From Streptomyces lydicus (GTDB lineage Bacteria > Actinomycetota > Actinomycetes > Streptomycetales > Streptomycetaceae): DNA of 64,000 bases. The stretch spans positions 8,037 to 72,036 of the forward strand of contig NZ_JNZA01000037.1 of NCBI RefSeq assembly GCF_000717345.1. The letters are read 5' to 3'. Position numbers and translations under genes: made by a program. Below the pieces are notes generated by a model. That model worked only from the letters and a program-made list of their open reading frames with translations. It was not told the DNA's origin and made no database searches. Within the stretch, counting starts at the first letter, position 1. The number at the start of each line of letters is the position of its first letter. Shown here one piece after another: positions 29,134-41,913 of this stretch.

Positions 29134-32100
29134 AGGGCGCCGCCTCCGACGGCTTCTTCCAACTGCGCCAGGATCGTGTCCTCCAGGCGCTCGGCTAGGG
29201 CGGCGATGGTGGGGGCGTCGAAGAAGTCGCGGGGTGAGACCTCCACGCCGAACGCACCGCCGATCCGCGACATCAGTCGCAGGCTGGTGACGGAGTCGCC
29301 GCCGAGGTCGAAGAAGTCGTCCTCGACGCCGACCTGCGGCAGGCCCAGCAACTCCGCCCAGATGACGGCGAGGGCCTCCTCGGTGGGCGTGCGGGGGGCG
29401 ACCGGCTCGGCTGTGCCGTGGCCGGCCGGATCCGGCGCGGGCAGCGCCCGCACATCGACCTTGCCGGTCGGCCCCAGCGGCAGCGCCGGGAGCACGACGA
29501 GCGCCGAGGGCACCATGTAGCCGGGCAGTTCGCCCGCCAGGGTGCGCAGCAGCGCGGCGGTGTCCGGTGCCGCGTCCCCGGCGGCCGCGTCGTCCGCCAC
29601 GACGTAGCCGACCAGCCGTTTGTGCCCGCTCCCGTCGTCCCGGGCGACCACCGCCGCCTCCGCGACGCCGGGCCGGCGCAGCAGGGCGCTCTCCACCTCG
29701 GCGGGCTCGACCCGGTAGCCGCGGATCTTGACCTGGTTGTCCACCCGCCCGGCGAACTCCAGTTGCCCCTCGGCCGTCCAGCGCACCAGGTCACCGGTGC
29801 GGTAGAGCCGGGTCCCGGGCGGGCCGAACGGGTCGGCGACGAAGCGCTGCGCGGTCAGATCGGGCCGGCCGAGGTAGCCGCGGCCCAGGCCCGCCCCGCC
29901 GAGGTACAGCTCGCCGGTGACCCCGACCGGGACCACCGCCAGCCGCTCGTCGAGCACGTAGAAGCGGGTGTTGGGCACCGGCGGCCCGAGCGGCACCCGG
30001 CGACCGGACGCCGCGGGGTCGACGCGGTGCAGCGCCACCGACAGGGTGGCCTCGCTGGGACCGTAGATGTTGAACAGCCGGCGGCCCCGCGCCCACTCGC
30101 GGGCGAGTTCGGGTGCCAGCACGTCGCCGGCGAGCCCCAGACTGCGCACGCCGGGCAGCGCGGCCGCGTCCAGCACCGCCGCGACGGCCGGCGGCAGGGT
30201 CAGCGCGGTGACCGCCTCCGCCCGCAGCTGCTCGGCGAGCCGGGCCGGGCTCTGCCGGGCCTCGGGGTCCGCGATCACCAGGGTCGCTCCGGACGCCAGC
30301 GTCAGGAAGACCTCCCAGACACCGCCGTCGAAGCTCATTGTGTAGAACTGCAGCATCCGGCTGTCCGGGCCGAGGTCGTACAGCCGGATCGCCTCGGTGA
30401 CGATGTTGTACAGCGACCGGTGGGTGATCATCACGCCCTTGGGGCGGCCGGTCGACCCCGACGTGTAGGTGACGTACGCCAGGTCGCCGGCGTCACCCAC
30501 GGTCTCCGGCGCCCCGTCCGGGTGCGCCTCGACGGCCGCCAGGTCCCGGTCCACGCACACCACCGTGGCGTCGGTCGGCGGCAGCCCGGCCAGCAGGTGT
30601 TCCTGGGTGAGCAGCACCGCGGGCCGGGACTCGGCCAGCATCGCGGCCAGCCGCTGCGCGGGGAACTCCGGGTCGAGCGGCACGTACGCGGCGCCCGCCT
30701 TGAGGGTGCCGAGGATGGCGACGACGACCTCCGCGCTGCGTTCCACGGCGATCCCGACCAGCGCCTCCCGGCCCACGCCCGCGGCGCGCAGGTGGTGCGC
30801 GAGCCGGTTGGCCCGCCGGTCCAGCTCGCGGTAGGTCACCTGCCGGCCGCCGTCGACGACGGCCACCGCGTCGGGCCGGGCCGCGGCCCGTTCGGCGATG
30901 ACCGTGTCCAGCCGGCGGTCGACCGGGTACGCCGAGGCGGTGTCGGTCCAGCTCTCGACGAGGGTGTGCCGCTCGGCCGCGGTGAGCATGGGCAGCTCAC
31001 CGACCCGCCGGTCGGGGTCGTGCGCGGTCTCCGTCAGCAGCGTGCGCAGATGACCGGCCAGCCGCGCCACGGTGCCGGCGTCGAAGAGCGCGGAGTCGTA
31101 GCGCAGCACCACGGTCAGCTCGTCGCCGCCGTAGACGATGGCGTTCAGCGGGTAGTTGGAGGTGTTGGTGGCCTCGATCGCCGCCAGCCGCAGGCCGTAC
31201 TTCGCGGCGATGCCGACGTCGGCGGGGAAGTTCTCGAAGGCCAGCACGCTGTCGAAGAGCCCGCCGTCCGCGCGCTCCGGCGCCCACCCCTGGACCTGGG
31301 GCAGCGAGACCTGCTCGTGCGCCCGCGCCTCGGCCTGTCCGTCCTGCACCCGGCGCAGCCAGTCGGGCAGAGCGGCGTCCGGGTCGACGTCGATCCGCAC
31401 CGGGAGGGTGTTGATGAACAGCCCGATCACCGACTCGGCGTCGGCCAGGTCGTCCGGGCGGCCGGCGACGGTGGCGCCGAACAGCACGTCCCGCTCACCG
31501 CTGTGGCGGGCCAGCAGCAGCGCCCACAGGCCCTGCACCACGGTGTTCAGGGTCACCCCGGCCCGCTTGGCCACGGCACCCAGCCGGGCGGTCTCCGCGG
31601 CCGGCAGCCGCAGCTCCAGCCCGGCGTCGGGCGTGGCCTGGCGGACGTCGGTGCGCGGCCGGTCGTACGGCAGCGGGGTGGGCGACTCCCAGCCGGTGAG
31701 CGCGGTGCGCCAGTACTTCTCGGCGGCCGTGCTGTCCTGCCCGGCCAGCCAGCCGACGAAGTCGGCGTAGCTGCCGCGTTCCCGGGGGGTGTGCGGTACG
31801 CCGTCGGCGAGCGCGGCGTACTCGGCGAGCACCTCCGCGAGCACCTGAAGGGCGCTCCAGCCGTCCAGCAGCAGATGGTGGAAGGTCCACACCAGCCGGA
31901 GCCGGCCGCCGCCGAGCCGGGCCAGGGCGAGCCGCATCAGCGGCGCGCGGTGCAGGTCCAGGGCCCGGGCGCGGTCCGCGGCCAGGTGGCGCGCCAGCTC
32001 GGCGCGCTGCCCGTCCTCGTCCAGCGCCGTCCAGTCGAGGTGGGTCACCGGTATCCGCACGTCGGAGCGGATGACCTGGAGGGGCTCGGCGAGGCCGTCC

Positions 32101-35100
32101 CAGACCAGGTCGCTGCGGAGCACCGGGGTGCGGGCGGCGACCCGCTGCCAGGCGTCGGCGAGCAGTTCCGGCTCACGGATGTTGTCCAGGGGCAGCTGGA
32201 ACTGCTCGACGTACAGGCCGTGTTCGGCGTCCATCAGGTGGTGGAAGAGCAGGCCGCTCTGCATGGGCGTCAGCGGGTAGGCGTCCTCGGCCGGGCCGCC
32301 GGCCGCGGACAGCCGCGCCACCCCGGTCGCGTCCAGGCCGCTCAGCGCGAACGCCGGGCGGGCCGGTGCGTCCGGCGCGTCCGCCGGCTCCCGCTCCACC
32401 GTCACGACGGGGGCCAGCGCCGCGATGGTCTGCCGCCGGAACAGGTCCTTGGAGGTCAGCCGCAGACCGGCCCGGCGGGCGCGTACGGCGACCTGGAGCC
32501 CGGCGATCGAGTCGCCGCCCAGGGTGAAGAAGTTGTCGTGCACGCCGATCCGTTCGAGGCCGAGCACCTCGGCCCAGACGGCGGCCAGCGTCTCCTCGAT
32601 CTCGCCGCGGGGCGCGACGTAGGGGGCGTCGCCGCCCGCGGCCGGCTCCGGATCGGGCAGCGCCCGCCGGTCGATCTTGCCGTTCGCGGTCAGCGGCAGC
32701 GCGTCGAGCAGCACGAAGGCCGACGGCACCATGTACTCCGGCAGGGCGGCGGCGAGGTGCCCGGCGAGCTCCCGCGGGTCGGGTGCGGCGTCCTGGGCGG
32801 CGACGACGTAGGCCACCAGGGACCGGCGACCGGGGGCCGGCTCGCGGACCGTGACGAAGACCTGCGCGAGGTCCGGGTGGCGGGCCAGCTCGCTCTCGAT
32901 CTCGCCGAGTTCGATGCGGTAGCCGCGCAGCTTGACCTGGTTGTCGACCCTGCCGAGGAAGTCCAGCGTGCCGTCCGGCAGCCGTCGCACGATGTCTCCG
33001 GTCCGGTACATCCGCGCTCCGGGCGGCCCGAAGGGGCAGCCGACGAACCGCTCGGCGGTCAGGTCGGGGCGGCCGAGATAGCCGCGCGCCAGGCCCGCGC
33101 CGGCGAGGTACAGCTCGCCGGGCACCCCGACGGGCACCGGGCACAGCCGGTCGTCGAGGACGTAGACGGCGGTGTTGTACAGCGGGGCGCCGATGGACGG
33201 CAGCCCGGGCGGCGCGGTGGGGCCGAGCGGCTCCACCACCGCCTGGGTGGCGGCGACCGTCGCCTCCGCCGGCCCGTAGGCGTTCACCAGCGCGAACGGC
33301 AGTCCGGGCTGCGGCCGGCGGCGCAGCGCGTCACCAATGACCAGGACGGTGCGCAGCCGGGTGGTGGCGATCGCGGGGACGTCCAGCAGGGATTCGATGC
33401 GCGGGGTCGGCAGGTAGGCGACCGTGGTGCCGCGCTCGGCGAACCACTCGACCAGCGCCGTCGGGTCGTCCAGCGTCTCCTGGTCGGGCTGGTCCACCCG
33501 GGCGCCCGCGCACAGGTACGGCCACACCTCGCCGACCGCCACGTCGAAGGCCAGCCCGACCACGGAGGAACCACGGTCCTCGGGGCCGACGGCCAGTGCG
33601 TCGTTGTGCCAGGCGCAGTAGTCGGTCAGCGCGCTGTGCGGCACCGCGACACCCTTGGGCCGCCCGGTGGACCCGGAGGTGTAGACGATGTACGCGAGGT
33701 CGTCGGGGCCGGTCTCCACCAGGGGGTCGTGCCCGGGGCAGCGGGCCACGTCCGGCGCGGCCGCGTCGAGGTCGATGACGGCGGCTCCGGTCGGCGGCAG
33801 CAGACCGGCCTGCCGCCCGGTGGTCAGCAGCACCGGGGTGCCGGTCTCCGCCAGCAGGTTGCCGAGCCGCGCCGCCGGGGTCTCCGGCGCGGTCGGCACG
33901 TACGCGCCGCCCGCCTTGAGCACCGCGAGCATCGCCACGATCAGCTGCGGCCTGCGCTCCAGGTTCAGCACGACGGGCGTGCCCCGGCCGACGCCCAGCG
34001 CCGTCAGGTAGTGCGCCAACCGGTTGGCGTGCAGCTCCAGTTCGGCATACGTCAGGGTCCCCTCGCGGTGCGTGACGGCGAGCGCGTCGGGGGTCCGGCG
34101 GGCCCGCTCGGCGAACTGCCGGTGCACGGGGAGCGTGGTCGGCGGCTCGACGGCGGTGTCGTTCCAGACGGTCAGCAGCGTCTCGCGCTCGTCCGCCGTC
34201 AGCAGCGGCAGGTCGCGCACCTGGGCGCGCGGCGCGGTGCGGACGGCGTCCAGCAGCTCCCGCAGATGGCCCGCCAGCCGCTCGACGGTCGCCGCGTCGA
34301 ACAGGTCGGTGTTGTACTCGACCATCACGTCCAGCGCGCCGGCCCGCTCGGTGAACTCCACCGTGAGGTCGAAGATCGCGGCCGGCCGCGGCAGCGCGAC
34401 GGTCGCGGTGCGCAGCCCGGCGAACTCCTCGGCGCCGGCCGGGGCGTTCTGCAGCAGCAGCATCGCCTGGATCACCGGCGTACGGCTCGGGTCCCGCTCG
34501 GCGCCCAGCGCGTCCACGACCTGGTCGAACGGCACGTCCTGGTGCGCGAAGGCGCCCAGCACGGTCTCCCGCACCTCGCCGAGGAAGTCGCCGAACGGCA
34601 GCTCGCCGCGCACGTCGGAGCGCAGCACCACGGTGTTGATGAACGAGCCGACCAGGCGCTCCACCTGGGGGTGGTCGCGGCCGGAGACGGCGGTGCCCAG
34701 CGCGATGTCCTGCTGCCCGGACCAGCGCGCGAGCAGGACCTGCAGCGCGGCGGTCAGCGTCATGAAGAGGGTCGCACCGTGGGCGGCGCCGACCTCCTTG
34801 AGACCGGCCACCAGCCGGCGGTCGAGGGTGAAGCGGTGCGCCGCACCGGACGAGGTCTTCACCGCGGGCCGGGGCCGGTCGGTGGGCAGCTGGAGCGGGG
34901 CCACGCCCGCCAGCCGCTCGCGCCAGTAGGTGAGCTGCGGCGCCAGCCGGCCGTCGTCGGCGGTGGCGCGCTGCCAGGCGGCGTAGTCGCCGTAGCGGAC
35001 CGGCAGCGGCTCCAGGGCGGCGGGCACCCCGCGGCACGCGGCGTCGTAGCGCAGGCTCAGCTCGTCGGCGATCAGCCCCATCGACCAGCCGTCGGTGGCG

Positions 35101-37415
35101 AGGTGGTGCAGGCCGATGACCAGCACGTGGTCGCGTTCGCTGCGGCGGATCAGCAGCACCCGCAGCACCGGCCCGGCGGCCAGGTCGAACGGCCGGCCGG
35201 TCTCCTCGGCCAGCAGCCGCTGCAGGGCGGCCTCCTGCTCCTCGCCGGTCAGCGCGGAGAGGTCCTCCAGGGTCAGCGGCACCGGGAAGCCCTCGGCGGG
35301 GGCGATCACCGCGGCGGGCCGGCCGTCCTCGGACACCACGGTCGTGCGCAGCGGCTCGTGACGGGTGATCAGCCCGGCCAGGGCGGTGCGCAGCGCGGCC
35401 GGGTCGAGGGGGCCGCGCAGCCGCAGCGCCGAGTGCACGTTGTACTCGACCTCGCCGGGGTCGAGCTCGTGGAACAGCCAGAAGCGCTGCTGGGTGAAGG
35501 ACAGCGGCAGCGCCCGGCCGGTGCGCGGCACGGCCGGTATCTCCTCGGCCCGGGCCGCGCCCGCCGCCTCGGGCCGGCGGGCCAGCGCCCGGACGGTGGG
35601 GGCGGCGAAGAACTCCGCGGCCGACAGCCGCAGCCCCAGCGCGGCCCGCATCCGCGACAGGACGCGGACCACGGACAGCGAGTCACCGCCCAGGTCGAAG
35701 AAGTCGTCGTCGGCACCCACCTGTGCCACGCCGAGCACCTCGCGCCAGATGGCGGCGAGCGCCTCCTCGGCGGGCCCCTCCGGTGCGGTGTACTCCGCGT
35801 CGACGCTGTCCTGGCGGGTCGGCGCGGGCAGCGCCCGGCGGTCCAGCTTGCCGTTGGCGGTCAGCGGGAAGGCCGCCATGGCGTGGAAGGCGGTGGGGAT
35901 CATGTAGCCGGGCAGGCGGGTGGCCAGCGCGGCGCGCAGCCGGGACGGCGTGGGGCGGGCGGTGCCCGACGGCACGACGTACGCCACCAGCCGGCGCTCC
36001 CCGGACGCCTCGTCGCGCACCACCACCGCGGCCTGGTCAACCGAGGCGTCCTGTGCCAGCGCGTGGGAGATCTCGCCCAGCTCGATCCGGAAGCCGCGGA
36101 TCTTGACCTGGTCGTCGCTGCGCCGCAGGTACTCCAGACCCCCGTCGGGCAGCGGCCGCACCAGGTCGCCCGAGCGGTACATCCGCGCGCCGGGCGGCCC
36201 GAACGGGCAGGCCACGAAGCGCTCGGCGGTCAGCCCGGGACGCCCCGCGTAGTTCCGGGCGAGCCCGGGTCCGGCCACGTACAGCTCGCCCTCGGCGCCC
36301 ACCGGGACCGGCCGCAGGTCCTCGTCGAGGACGTGGAAGGTCAGGTCCGGAATGGCCACGCCGACGGCGCTGCCGGGGGCGTGCGCGGCGAGCTCGCGGT
36401 CCAGCGCGAGGAAGGAGGAGTGCACCGTGGTCTCGGTGATCCCGTACATGTTGACCAGCGTCGGGCCGCCGGCGGTGCCGTCGGGGTGCCGCTCGTACCA
36501 GTCGGCGAGCTTGCCGAGGTCCAGTGCCTCACCGGCGAACACCACGTACCGCAGGGCCAGTCGGTCGCCCAGCTCCGGGTTCTCCCGGTCGGCGGCCATC
36601 AGCTGGTAGAACGCCGACGGCGTCTGGTTGAGGACGGTCACCCGCTCCTCGACCAGCAGCCGCAGGAAGTCGGCGGGGGCGCGGGTGGTGGCGTGCGGGA
36701 CGACCACCAGCTTGCCGCCGTGCAGCAGCGCCCCCCAGATCTCCCAGACCGACACATCGAAGGCGAAGGAGTGGAACAGCGGCCAGACGTCTTGCTCATC
36801 GAAGCCGTACCAGTGCGCGGTGGACGACAGCAGCCGCCCCACGTTGCTGTGCGGGACGACCACGCCCTTGGGCCGGCCGGTGGAGCCGGAGGTGTAGATG
36901 ACGTAGGCGGGGTTCTCCGGCGACCGCGGGGCGGCCGGGGCGGACGGCTGCCGCGCCCCGGTCCGCTCCCGGAGGTCGGCCGCCTGCCGCTCCCACTCCT
37001 CCATGACCAGCCAGTCGGTCCCGGCCGCGCCGTCCGCGGAGTCCGTCCCGGCCGCGCCGGCCAGCTCGTCCCGCAGGCCGGCGGTGGTGATCGTCGTCAC
37101 CGGCCGCGCGTCGCCGAGGATGTAGGCGATGCGGTCGGCCGGGTACTCCGGGTCGATCGGGACGTAGCCCGCGCCGGACTTCAGCACGGCGAGGAGGGCC
37201 ACGACCAGGTCGGCGGAGCGGGGGAGCAGCAGCGCGATGAACCGCTCGGGGCCCGCGCCCCGTGCGGCCAGCACGGCGGCGAGGCGCTCGGCCCGGGCGT
37301 CGAGCTCGCGGTAACTCACCGCCCGGCCCTCGAAGACGACCGCTGTACGGTCCGGTGTCCTCGCGGCCTGCTCGGCGAACAATTCATCCAGGCGGCGATC
37401 GCGCCACTCACCCAT
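29130..37415 (-). CDS. mppA: NRPS MppA-like: A-T / C-A-T / C-A-T (modules 1-3)
   Basis: 2761 aa from the ATG at 37415 (GAGGGGG about 7 nt before). It begins directly with an A domain, so this is the initiating subunit. A1 (1-530) pocket D-V-W-N-V-A-M-V-H is Ser/Thr-like; T1 Ser near 572. C2 (HHLATDG near 773), A2 (1080-1575; pocket D-V-G-Y-L-I-A-V-A, no common match), T2 near 1635. C3 (HHLLLDG near 1848), A3 (2150-2640; pocket D-G-W-T-G-A-I-L-S, aromatic-like), T3 near 2704. Read against the known peptide, modules 1-3 give Ser-Gly-beta-methylPhe. No epimerase is present. It follows the methyltransferase gene by 41 nt and its stop overlaps the second NRPS, so J, A, B and K are one transcript. 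Confidence 0.95.
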   Translation of the reverse strand: MGEWRDRRLDELFAEQAARTPDRTAVVFEGRAVSYRELDARAERLAAVLAARGAGPERFIALLLPRSADLVVALLAVLKSGAGYVPIDPEYPADRIAYILGDARPVTTITTAGLRDELAGAAGTDSADGAAGTDWLVMEEWERQAADLRERTGARQPSAPAAPRSPENPAYVIYTSGSTGRPKGVVVPHSNVGRLLSSTAHWYGFDEQDVWPLFHSFAFDVSVWEIWGALLHGGKLVVVPHATTRAPADFLRLLVEERVTVLNQTPSAFYQLMAADRENPELGDRLALRYVVFAGEALDLGKLADWYERHPDGTAGGPTLVNMYGITETTVHSSFLALDRELAAHAPGSAVGVAIPDLTFHVLDEDLRPVPVGAEGELYVAGPGLARNYAGRPGLTAERFVACPFGPPGARMYRSGDLVRPLPDGGLEYLRRSDDQVKIRGFRIELGEISHALAQDASVDQAAVVVRDEASGERRLVAYVVPSGTARPTPSRLRAALATRLPGYMIPTAFHAMAAFPLTANGKLDRRALPAPTRQDSVDAEYTAPEGPAEEALAAIWREVLGVAQVGADDDFFDLGGDSLSVVRVLSRMRAALGLRLSAAEFFAAPTVRALARRPEAAGAARAEEIPAVPRTGRALPLSFTQQRFWLFHELDPGEVEYNVHSALRLRGPLDPAALRTALAGLITRHEPLRTTVVSEDGRPAAVIAPAEGFPVPLTLEDLSALTGEEQEAALQRLLAEETGRPFDLAAGPVLRVLLIRRSERDHVLVIGLHHLATDGWSMGLIADELSLRYDAACRGVPAALEPLPVRYGDYAAWQRATADDGRLAPQLTYWRERLAGVAPLQLPTDRPRPAVKTSSGAAHRFTLDRRLVAGLKEVGAAHGATLFMTLTAALQVLLARWSGQQDIALGTAVSGRDHPQVERLVGSFINTVVLRSDVRGELPFGDFLGEVRETVLGAFAHQDVPFDQVVDALGAERDPSRTPVIQAMLLLQNAPAGAEEFAGLRTATVALPRPAAIFDLTVEFTERAGALDVMVEYNTDLFDAATVERLAGHLRELLDAVRTAPRAQVRDLPLLTADERETLLTVWNDTAVEPPTTLPVHRQFAERARRTPDALAVTHREGTLTYAELELHANRLAHYLTALGVGRGTPVVLNLERRPQLIVAMLAVLKAGGAYVPTAPETPAARLGNLLAETGTPVLLTTGRQAGLLPPTGAAVIDLDAAAPDVARCPGHDPLVETGPDDLAYIVYTSGSTGRPKGVAVPHSALTDYCAWHNDALAVGPEDRGSSVVGLAFDVAVGEVWPYLCAGARVDQPDQETLDDPTALVEWFAERGTTVAYLPTPRIESLLDVPAIATTRLRTVLVIGDALRRRPQPGLPFALVNAYGPAEATVAATQAVVEPLGPTAPPGLPSIGAPLYNTAVYVLDDRLCPVPVGVPGELYLAGAGLARGYLGRPDLTAERFVGCPFGPPGARMYRTGDIVRRLPDGTLDFLGRVDNQVKLRGYRIELGEIESELARHPDLAQVFVTVREPAPGRRSLVAYVVAAQDAAPDPRELAGHLAAALPEYMVPSAFVLLDALPLTANGKIDRRALPDPEPAAGGDAPYVAPRGEIEETLAAVWAEVLGLERIGVHDNFFTLGGDSIAGLQVAVRARRAGLRLTSKDLFRRQTIAALAPVVTVEREPADAPDAPARPAFALSGLDATGVARLSAAGGPAEDAYPLTPMQSGLLFHHLMDAEHGLYVEQFQLPLDNIREPELLADAWQRVAARTPVLRSDLVWDGLAEPLQVIRSDVRIPVTHLDWTALDEDGQRAELARHLAADRARALDLHRAPLMRLALARLGGGRLRLVWTFHHLLLDGWSALQVLAEVLAEYAALADGVPHTPRERGSYADFVGWLAGQDSTAAEKYWRTALTGWESPTPLPYDRPRTDVRQATPDAGLELRLPAAETARLGAVAKRAGVTLNTVVQGLWALLLARHSGERDVLFGATVAGRPDDLADAESVIGLFINTLPVRIDVDPDAALPDWLRRVQDGQAEARAHEQVSLPQVQGWAPERADGGLFDSVLAFENFPADVGIAAKYGLRLAAIEATNTSNYPLNAIVYGGDELTVVLRYDSALFDAGTVARLAGHLRTLLTETAHDPDRRVGELPMLTAAERHTLVESWTDTASAYPVDRRLDTVIAERAAARPDAVAVVDGGRQVTYRELDRRANRLAHHLRAAGVGREALVGIAVERSAEVVVAILGTLKAGAAYVPLDPEFPAQRLAAMLAESRPAVLLTQEHLLAGLPPTDATVVCVDRDLAAVEAHPDGAPETVGDAGDLAYVTYTSGSTGRPKGVMITHRSLYNIVTEAIRLYDLGPDSRMLQFYTMSFDGGVWEVFLTLASGATLVIADPEARQSPARLAEQLRAEAVTALTLPPAVAAVLDAAALPGVRSLGLAGDVLAPELAREWARGRRLFNIYGPSEATLSVALHRVDPAASGRRVPLGPPVPNTRFYVLDERLAVVPVGVTGELYLGGAGLGRGYLGRPDLTAQRFVADPFGPPGTRLYRTGDLVRWTAEGQLEFAGRVDNQVKIRGYRVEPAEVESALLRRPGVAEAAVVARDDGSGHKRLVGYVVADDAAAGDAAPDTAALLRTLAGELPGYMVPSALVVLPALPLGPTGKVDVRALPAPDPAGHGTAEPVAPRTPTEEALAVIWAELLGLPQVGVEDDFFDLGGDSVTSLRLMSRIGGAFGVEVSPRDFFDAPTIAALAERLEDTILAQLEEAVGGGAL

Positions 37416-37456
37416 GGAAAACCCCCTCAGCCGACGTGGTCGATGTGCGTGTGCGG

Positions 37457-38599
<1,143 letters not shown>

Positions 38600-38676
38600 C
38601 GGCAGACGGCCCGGTCCGAAAGCGGAAACTTTCGAACCGGGCCGCGGGCGGTGCGGGGTCGGAGACCGGAAAACCG

Positions 38677-40212
38677 CTACAGATAGGCGTTGTAGTGCCG
38701 GTAGGCCGGCCACAGTGCGGACCACGGCTTCTTGCGGTCGTGGCACACCGTGATCGCCACGCCCTGCTCGGGGTTGTCGATGCCCAGCCGGTTGTCGACG
38801 TGGTCGACGACCTTGCAGGAGGCGAACCCGGCGTCGAGCAGGGACCGTTCGATGTTGCCCACCGCGACCACCACATCGGCGCTCTGCGGCGGCGGTCCCC
38901 ACTTGTGCAGCTCGTTGTGGCCGCTGTAGACGGCCGGCAGCCCGTGCCCGTAACGGTCCAGCGCCCCGGCCTCACCGAAGTTCTCGGTGAGCACCACCGC
39001 CCGGGAGCGCTCCCCGGCCGGCAGCGCCCGGTAGGCCGCCTCGGTCTGCTGGACCAACCGGGGCCAGCCGACCGTCTCCAGCGGCATGCTGGCCACCTGG
39101 AAGTCGCGCAGCCCGCTCTTGGGGATCACCGGCAGCGACAGCAGCATCTGCGCCGCCGCGCTGAGCACCAGCGAGACCGCGAGCACCGACAGCCGCAGCT
39201 TGCGGCGCCCCGCCCACCGGTCGGCCCGCACGCACCCGGCGGCGAGCAGCGCGACCAGCAGCCCACCGGTGTAGTCCGGCCGCCCGCCCTCGATGAGGTA
39301 CGACGCCGCGGTGGCCGCCAGGTACCCGACGCCCAGCGCCCGGACCGGCTTCCACTCCGGCACCCGGAACAGCTTCACCAGCCCGATCACGCACAGCACG
39401 AACAGCGCCGGGCCGAACAGCAGGATCAGGTTGGTGGCGAACATGGCCCGGTTGGCCTCGCCGTCGGTGCCGGCCAGCCCCTCCGCCATCTGGAGCTGCG
39501 GGAAGTCGTGGGTGACCTGGTAGATCAGGTTCGGCGCGCCGATGACCAGCGCCAGCGCGATGCCCGCGTACAGCCGCCGGTCGGCGAACACCTTGCGCGG
39601 CCCGACCAGCGCCACGCCCAGCAGCAGCGCCACCGGCAGCAGCAGCACGATGTACTTCGCGTACAGCGCCACGCCGACCACGACCCCGGCCCACAGCCAC
39701 CACTTGCCCTCGCCGCGCAGCAGCACCCGCAGCGCGAACAGCAGCACCGCGGCCCACGCCACGGTGTCGAAGCTGGTGGTGAGGATCCAGTGGCCGAAGC
39801 TCAGCACCATCGTCGAGGTGGCCACCCCGAACGCGGTCAGCGTCTGCGCCCGCCGGGAACCGCCCAGTTCGGCGGCGATCATCGCGCCGAGCGCGGTGAC
39901 CGCCGCGGCGCACAGCACCGCCGGCACCCGGATCGCCCACATGCTGTCGCCGAAGACCGCCATCGCGGCCCGTACGGCCATCGGCAGCAGCGGCGGCTGG
40001 TCCACGTAACCCCACGCGAAGCCGTGCTCGCCCAGCAGGCGGAAGTACAACTCGTCGGCGTGGTAGCCGTATTCACCCGCGAACGCGAACAGCAGCACCG
40101 CCAGCCCGGCCACCACCACCGCCACCGGGCGCCAGGCCACCGGCTCGGGCCGCAGCCCGCGCGCGCCGGCCCCGGCCGCTGCCCTGGTATCCCTGTCGAG
40201 GGACGTCGTCAT
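38677..40212 (-). CDS. mppI: Polyprenol-phosphate-mannose-dependent mannosyltransferase (PMT/ArnT-like), copy 2
   Basis: 511 aa. About ten membrane segments are followed by a C-terminal extracytoplasmic domain of about 130 residues. The first outer loop carries the acidic catalytic motif DELYFRLLGEHGFAWGYVDQ, which holds the Asp-Glu pair typical of GT39/GT83 enzymes. Such enzymes transfer mannose from a polyprenol carrier at the outer face of the membrane. In the mannopeptimycin pathway three mannosyltransferase-like genes handle the O-linked dimannose on D-Tyr and the N-linked mannose on beta-hydroxyenduracididine; which bond this one makes cannot be told. The ATG at 40212 has GAGG 4 nt upstream; a GTG directly before is possible. 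Tandem paralogue of the next gene. Confidence 0.88.
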   Translation of the reverse strand: MTTSLDRDTRAAAGAGARGLRPEPVAWRPVAVVVAGLAVLLFAFAGEYGYHADELYFRLLGEHGFAWGYVDQPPLLPMAVRAAMAVFGDSMWAIRVPAVLCAAAVTALGAMIAAELGGSRRAQTLTAFGVATSTMVLSFGHWILTTSFDTVAWAAVLLFALRVLLRGEGKWWLWAGVVVGVALYAKYIVLLLPVALLLGVALVGPRKVFADRRLYAGIALALVIGAPNLIYQVTHDFPQLQMAEGLAGTDGEANRAMFATNLILLFGPALFVLCVIGLVKLFRVPEWKPVRALGVGYLAATAASYLIEGGRPDYTGGLLVALLAAGCVRADRWAGRRKLRLSVLAVSLVLSAAAQMLLSLPVIPKSGLRDFQVASMPLETVGWPRLVQQTEAAYRALPAGERSRAVVLTENFGEAGALDRYGHGLPAVYSGHNELHKWGPPPQSADVVVAVGNIERSLLDAGFASCKVVDHVDNRLGIDNPEQGVAITVCHDRKKPWSALWPAYRHYNAYL

Positions 40213-40266
40213 CACGCCTCACTTCCCGCTGAGTTGTCGGTTCGCACCCGCCCCGGCCGGGGCACC

Positions 40267-41766
40267 TCAGCCGCTCAAGTAGTGGTAGGCGGGCCACAGC
40301 CGGGCCCAGGAGTCCTTGCGGCCGTGGCAGACCGTGACCGGCTTGCCCTGCTCGGCGTTCGCCACGCCGACGCCGTTGTCGATCCGGCCGACGACGCGGC
40401 AGGAGCGGAACCCGGTGTCGAGCAGGGACCGTTCGATGCCCACCGCGACCACCACATCGGCGCTCTCCGGCGGCGGGCCCCACTTGTGCAGCTCGTTGTG
40501 GCCGCTGTAGACGGCCGGCAGCCCGTGCCCGTAGCGGTCCAGCGCCCCGCTCTCGCCGAGGTTGCCGGCGAGCACCACGGCCCGCGCCCGCTCCTGCGGC
40601 GACAGCGCGTCGTACGCCGCGCGCACCCGCTCCGCCAGCCGGGGCCAGCCCACGCTCTCCAGGGAGATGTTGTTCAGCGGGACGAACGGGGAGTTCTGCG
40701 GCAGCACCGGCAGCGCCATCAGCACCTGGAGCACCGCACCGGCCGCCAGCCCGGCGCACAGCAGCGCCCGGCGCAGCCGGCGTCGCCCCATCCACCGGTC
40801 GGCGGCCACCGCGCCCGCCGCGAACAGCCCGATCAGGAAGCCGCCGACGTAGTCGGGCCGGCCCCCGCCGTAGATCGTCAGCGCCACCCCGACCGCGAAC
40901 GCCGGCGCCAGTGCCCGCACCGGCCGCCACGCCGGGTCCCGCACCAGCTTCACCAGCCCGGCCACCCACACCACCGTCAGCACCGGCCCGAGCAGGATCA
41001 CCAGGCTCGGCAGGAAGATGATCCGGTTCATCGGCCCGTCGGTGGCCCCCAGGGCGTCGGCCATCTGGAGCTGCGGGAAGCCGTGGGTGGCCTGGTAGAC
41101 CAGGTTCGGCGCGCCGACGACCAGCGCCAGCGCCGCGCCCGCGTACAGCCCGCGCGACCGGAACACCGTGCGCGGCCCGGCCAGCGCCAGCCCCACGGGC
41201 AGCGCCACCGCCGGCAGCGCCACGATGTACTTGGCGTACAGCGCCAGGCCCAGCACCGCCCCGGCCCACAGCCACCACTTGTCCTCGCCGCGCAGCAGCG
41301 CGCGCACCACGCACAGCAGCAGCGCGGTCCAGGCGAGCATGTCCAGGGTGGTGGTCACCATGATGTGGCCGACGCTGAGCACCAGAAACGAGCTGCCCAG
41401 TCCCAGCGCGGCCAGCGTCTGGGCCCGCCGGGTGCCGCCCAGTTCGGCGGTGATCAGTGTCCCGAGCACCACCACGGCACCCGCGCACAGCGCCGCCGGC
41501 ACCCGGATCGCCCACACCGAGTCACCGAGCACCTGCGCGGTGGCGTGCACCAGCGCCGGCACCAGCGGCGGCTGGTCGGTGTAGCCCCACGCCCAGCCGT
41601 GCTCGCCCAGCAGCCGGAAGTACAGCTCGTCCACGTTGTAGCCGTACCTGCCGGACACCGCGAGCAGCAGCACGACGACGCCGCTCGCGACGCCGGCCGC
41701 CGGCCGCCAGGCCGGCCGTACGGCAGGGCCGGTGTCCGCCCGCACCTCTTCAGGGACCGTCAGCAC
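40267..41766 (-). CDS. mppH: Polyprenol-phosphate-mannose-dependent mannosyltransferase (PMT/ArnT-like), copy 1
   Basis: 499 aa from a GTG at 41766 with GGGAG upstream. The longer in-frame ATG at 41877 adds 37 unlikely residues. Same layout as its neighbour: first-loop DELYFRLLGEHGWAWGYTDQ, GGTRRAQTLAALGL, LYAKYIV and a C-terminal domain sharing GALDRYGHGLPAVYSGHNEL with copy 2. The pair clearly arose by tandem duplication. It is a membrane mannosyltransferase acting on the peptide from the outside, using polyprenol-phosphate mannose, presumably supplied by the DPM-synthase-like gene just upstream. The gene letter follows gene order. Confidence 0.88.
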   Translation of the reverse strand: MLTVPEEVRADTGPAVRPAWRPAAGVASGVVVLLLAVSGRYGYNVDELYFRLLGEHGWAWGYTDQPPLVPALVHATAQVLGDSVWAIRVPAALCAGAVVVLGTLITAELGGTRRAQTLAALGLGSSFLVLSVGHIMVTTTLDMLAWTALLLCVVRALLRGEDKWWLWAGAVLGLALYAKYIVALPAVALPVGLALAGPRTVFRSRGLYAGAALALVVGAPNLVYQATHGFPQLQMADALGATDGPMNRIIFLPSLVILLGPVLTVVWVAGLVKLVRDPAWRPVRALAPAFAVGVALTIYGGGRPDYVGGFLIGLFAAGAVAADRWMGRRRLRRALLCAGLAAGAVLQVLMALPVLPQNSPFVPLNNISLESVGWPRLAERVRAAYDALSPQERARAVVLAGNLGESGALDRYGHGLPAVYSGHNELHKWGPPPESADVVVAVGIERSLLDTGFRSCRVVGRIDNGVGVANAEQGKPVTVCHGRKDSWARLWPAYHYLSG

Positions 41767-41882
41767 GTCTCCCGCCGCCTCCCGCACTCCGCCTGCCCGT
41801 CGTCGCCGGTCCCCGTCCGCCGGTCGGCGTCCGGGTCCCGGTGAGATCACCGCTCGGAGTCTGCGGTCCGGCCCCACGGCCC

Positions 41883-41913
41883 GCCACGAGTTTGCGTTGT
41901 CAGCTAAGCAGCG
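41883..41913 (-). promoter_or_regulatory. Conserved 31-nt cluster element, copy E (before mppH)
   Basis: Plus-strand GCCA at 1-4, a weaker TTGCG at 10-14 and CAGCTAAG at 19-26. The TAG stop of the upstream glycosyltransferase is inside it. It is 117 nt before the mppH GTG. Confidence 0.55.

Noticed and set aside
40210..40241. CTCACTTCC...GCTGAGTTG before mppI as another copy of the element
   Set aside because: It needs a one-base gap and overlaps the ribosome site and start codon, so it could not act from the same position as the others. It may be a decayed copy, but it is not counted.
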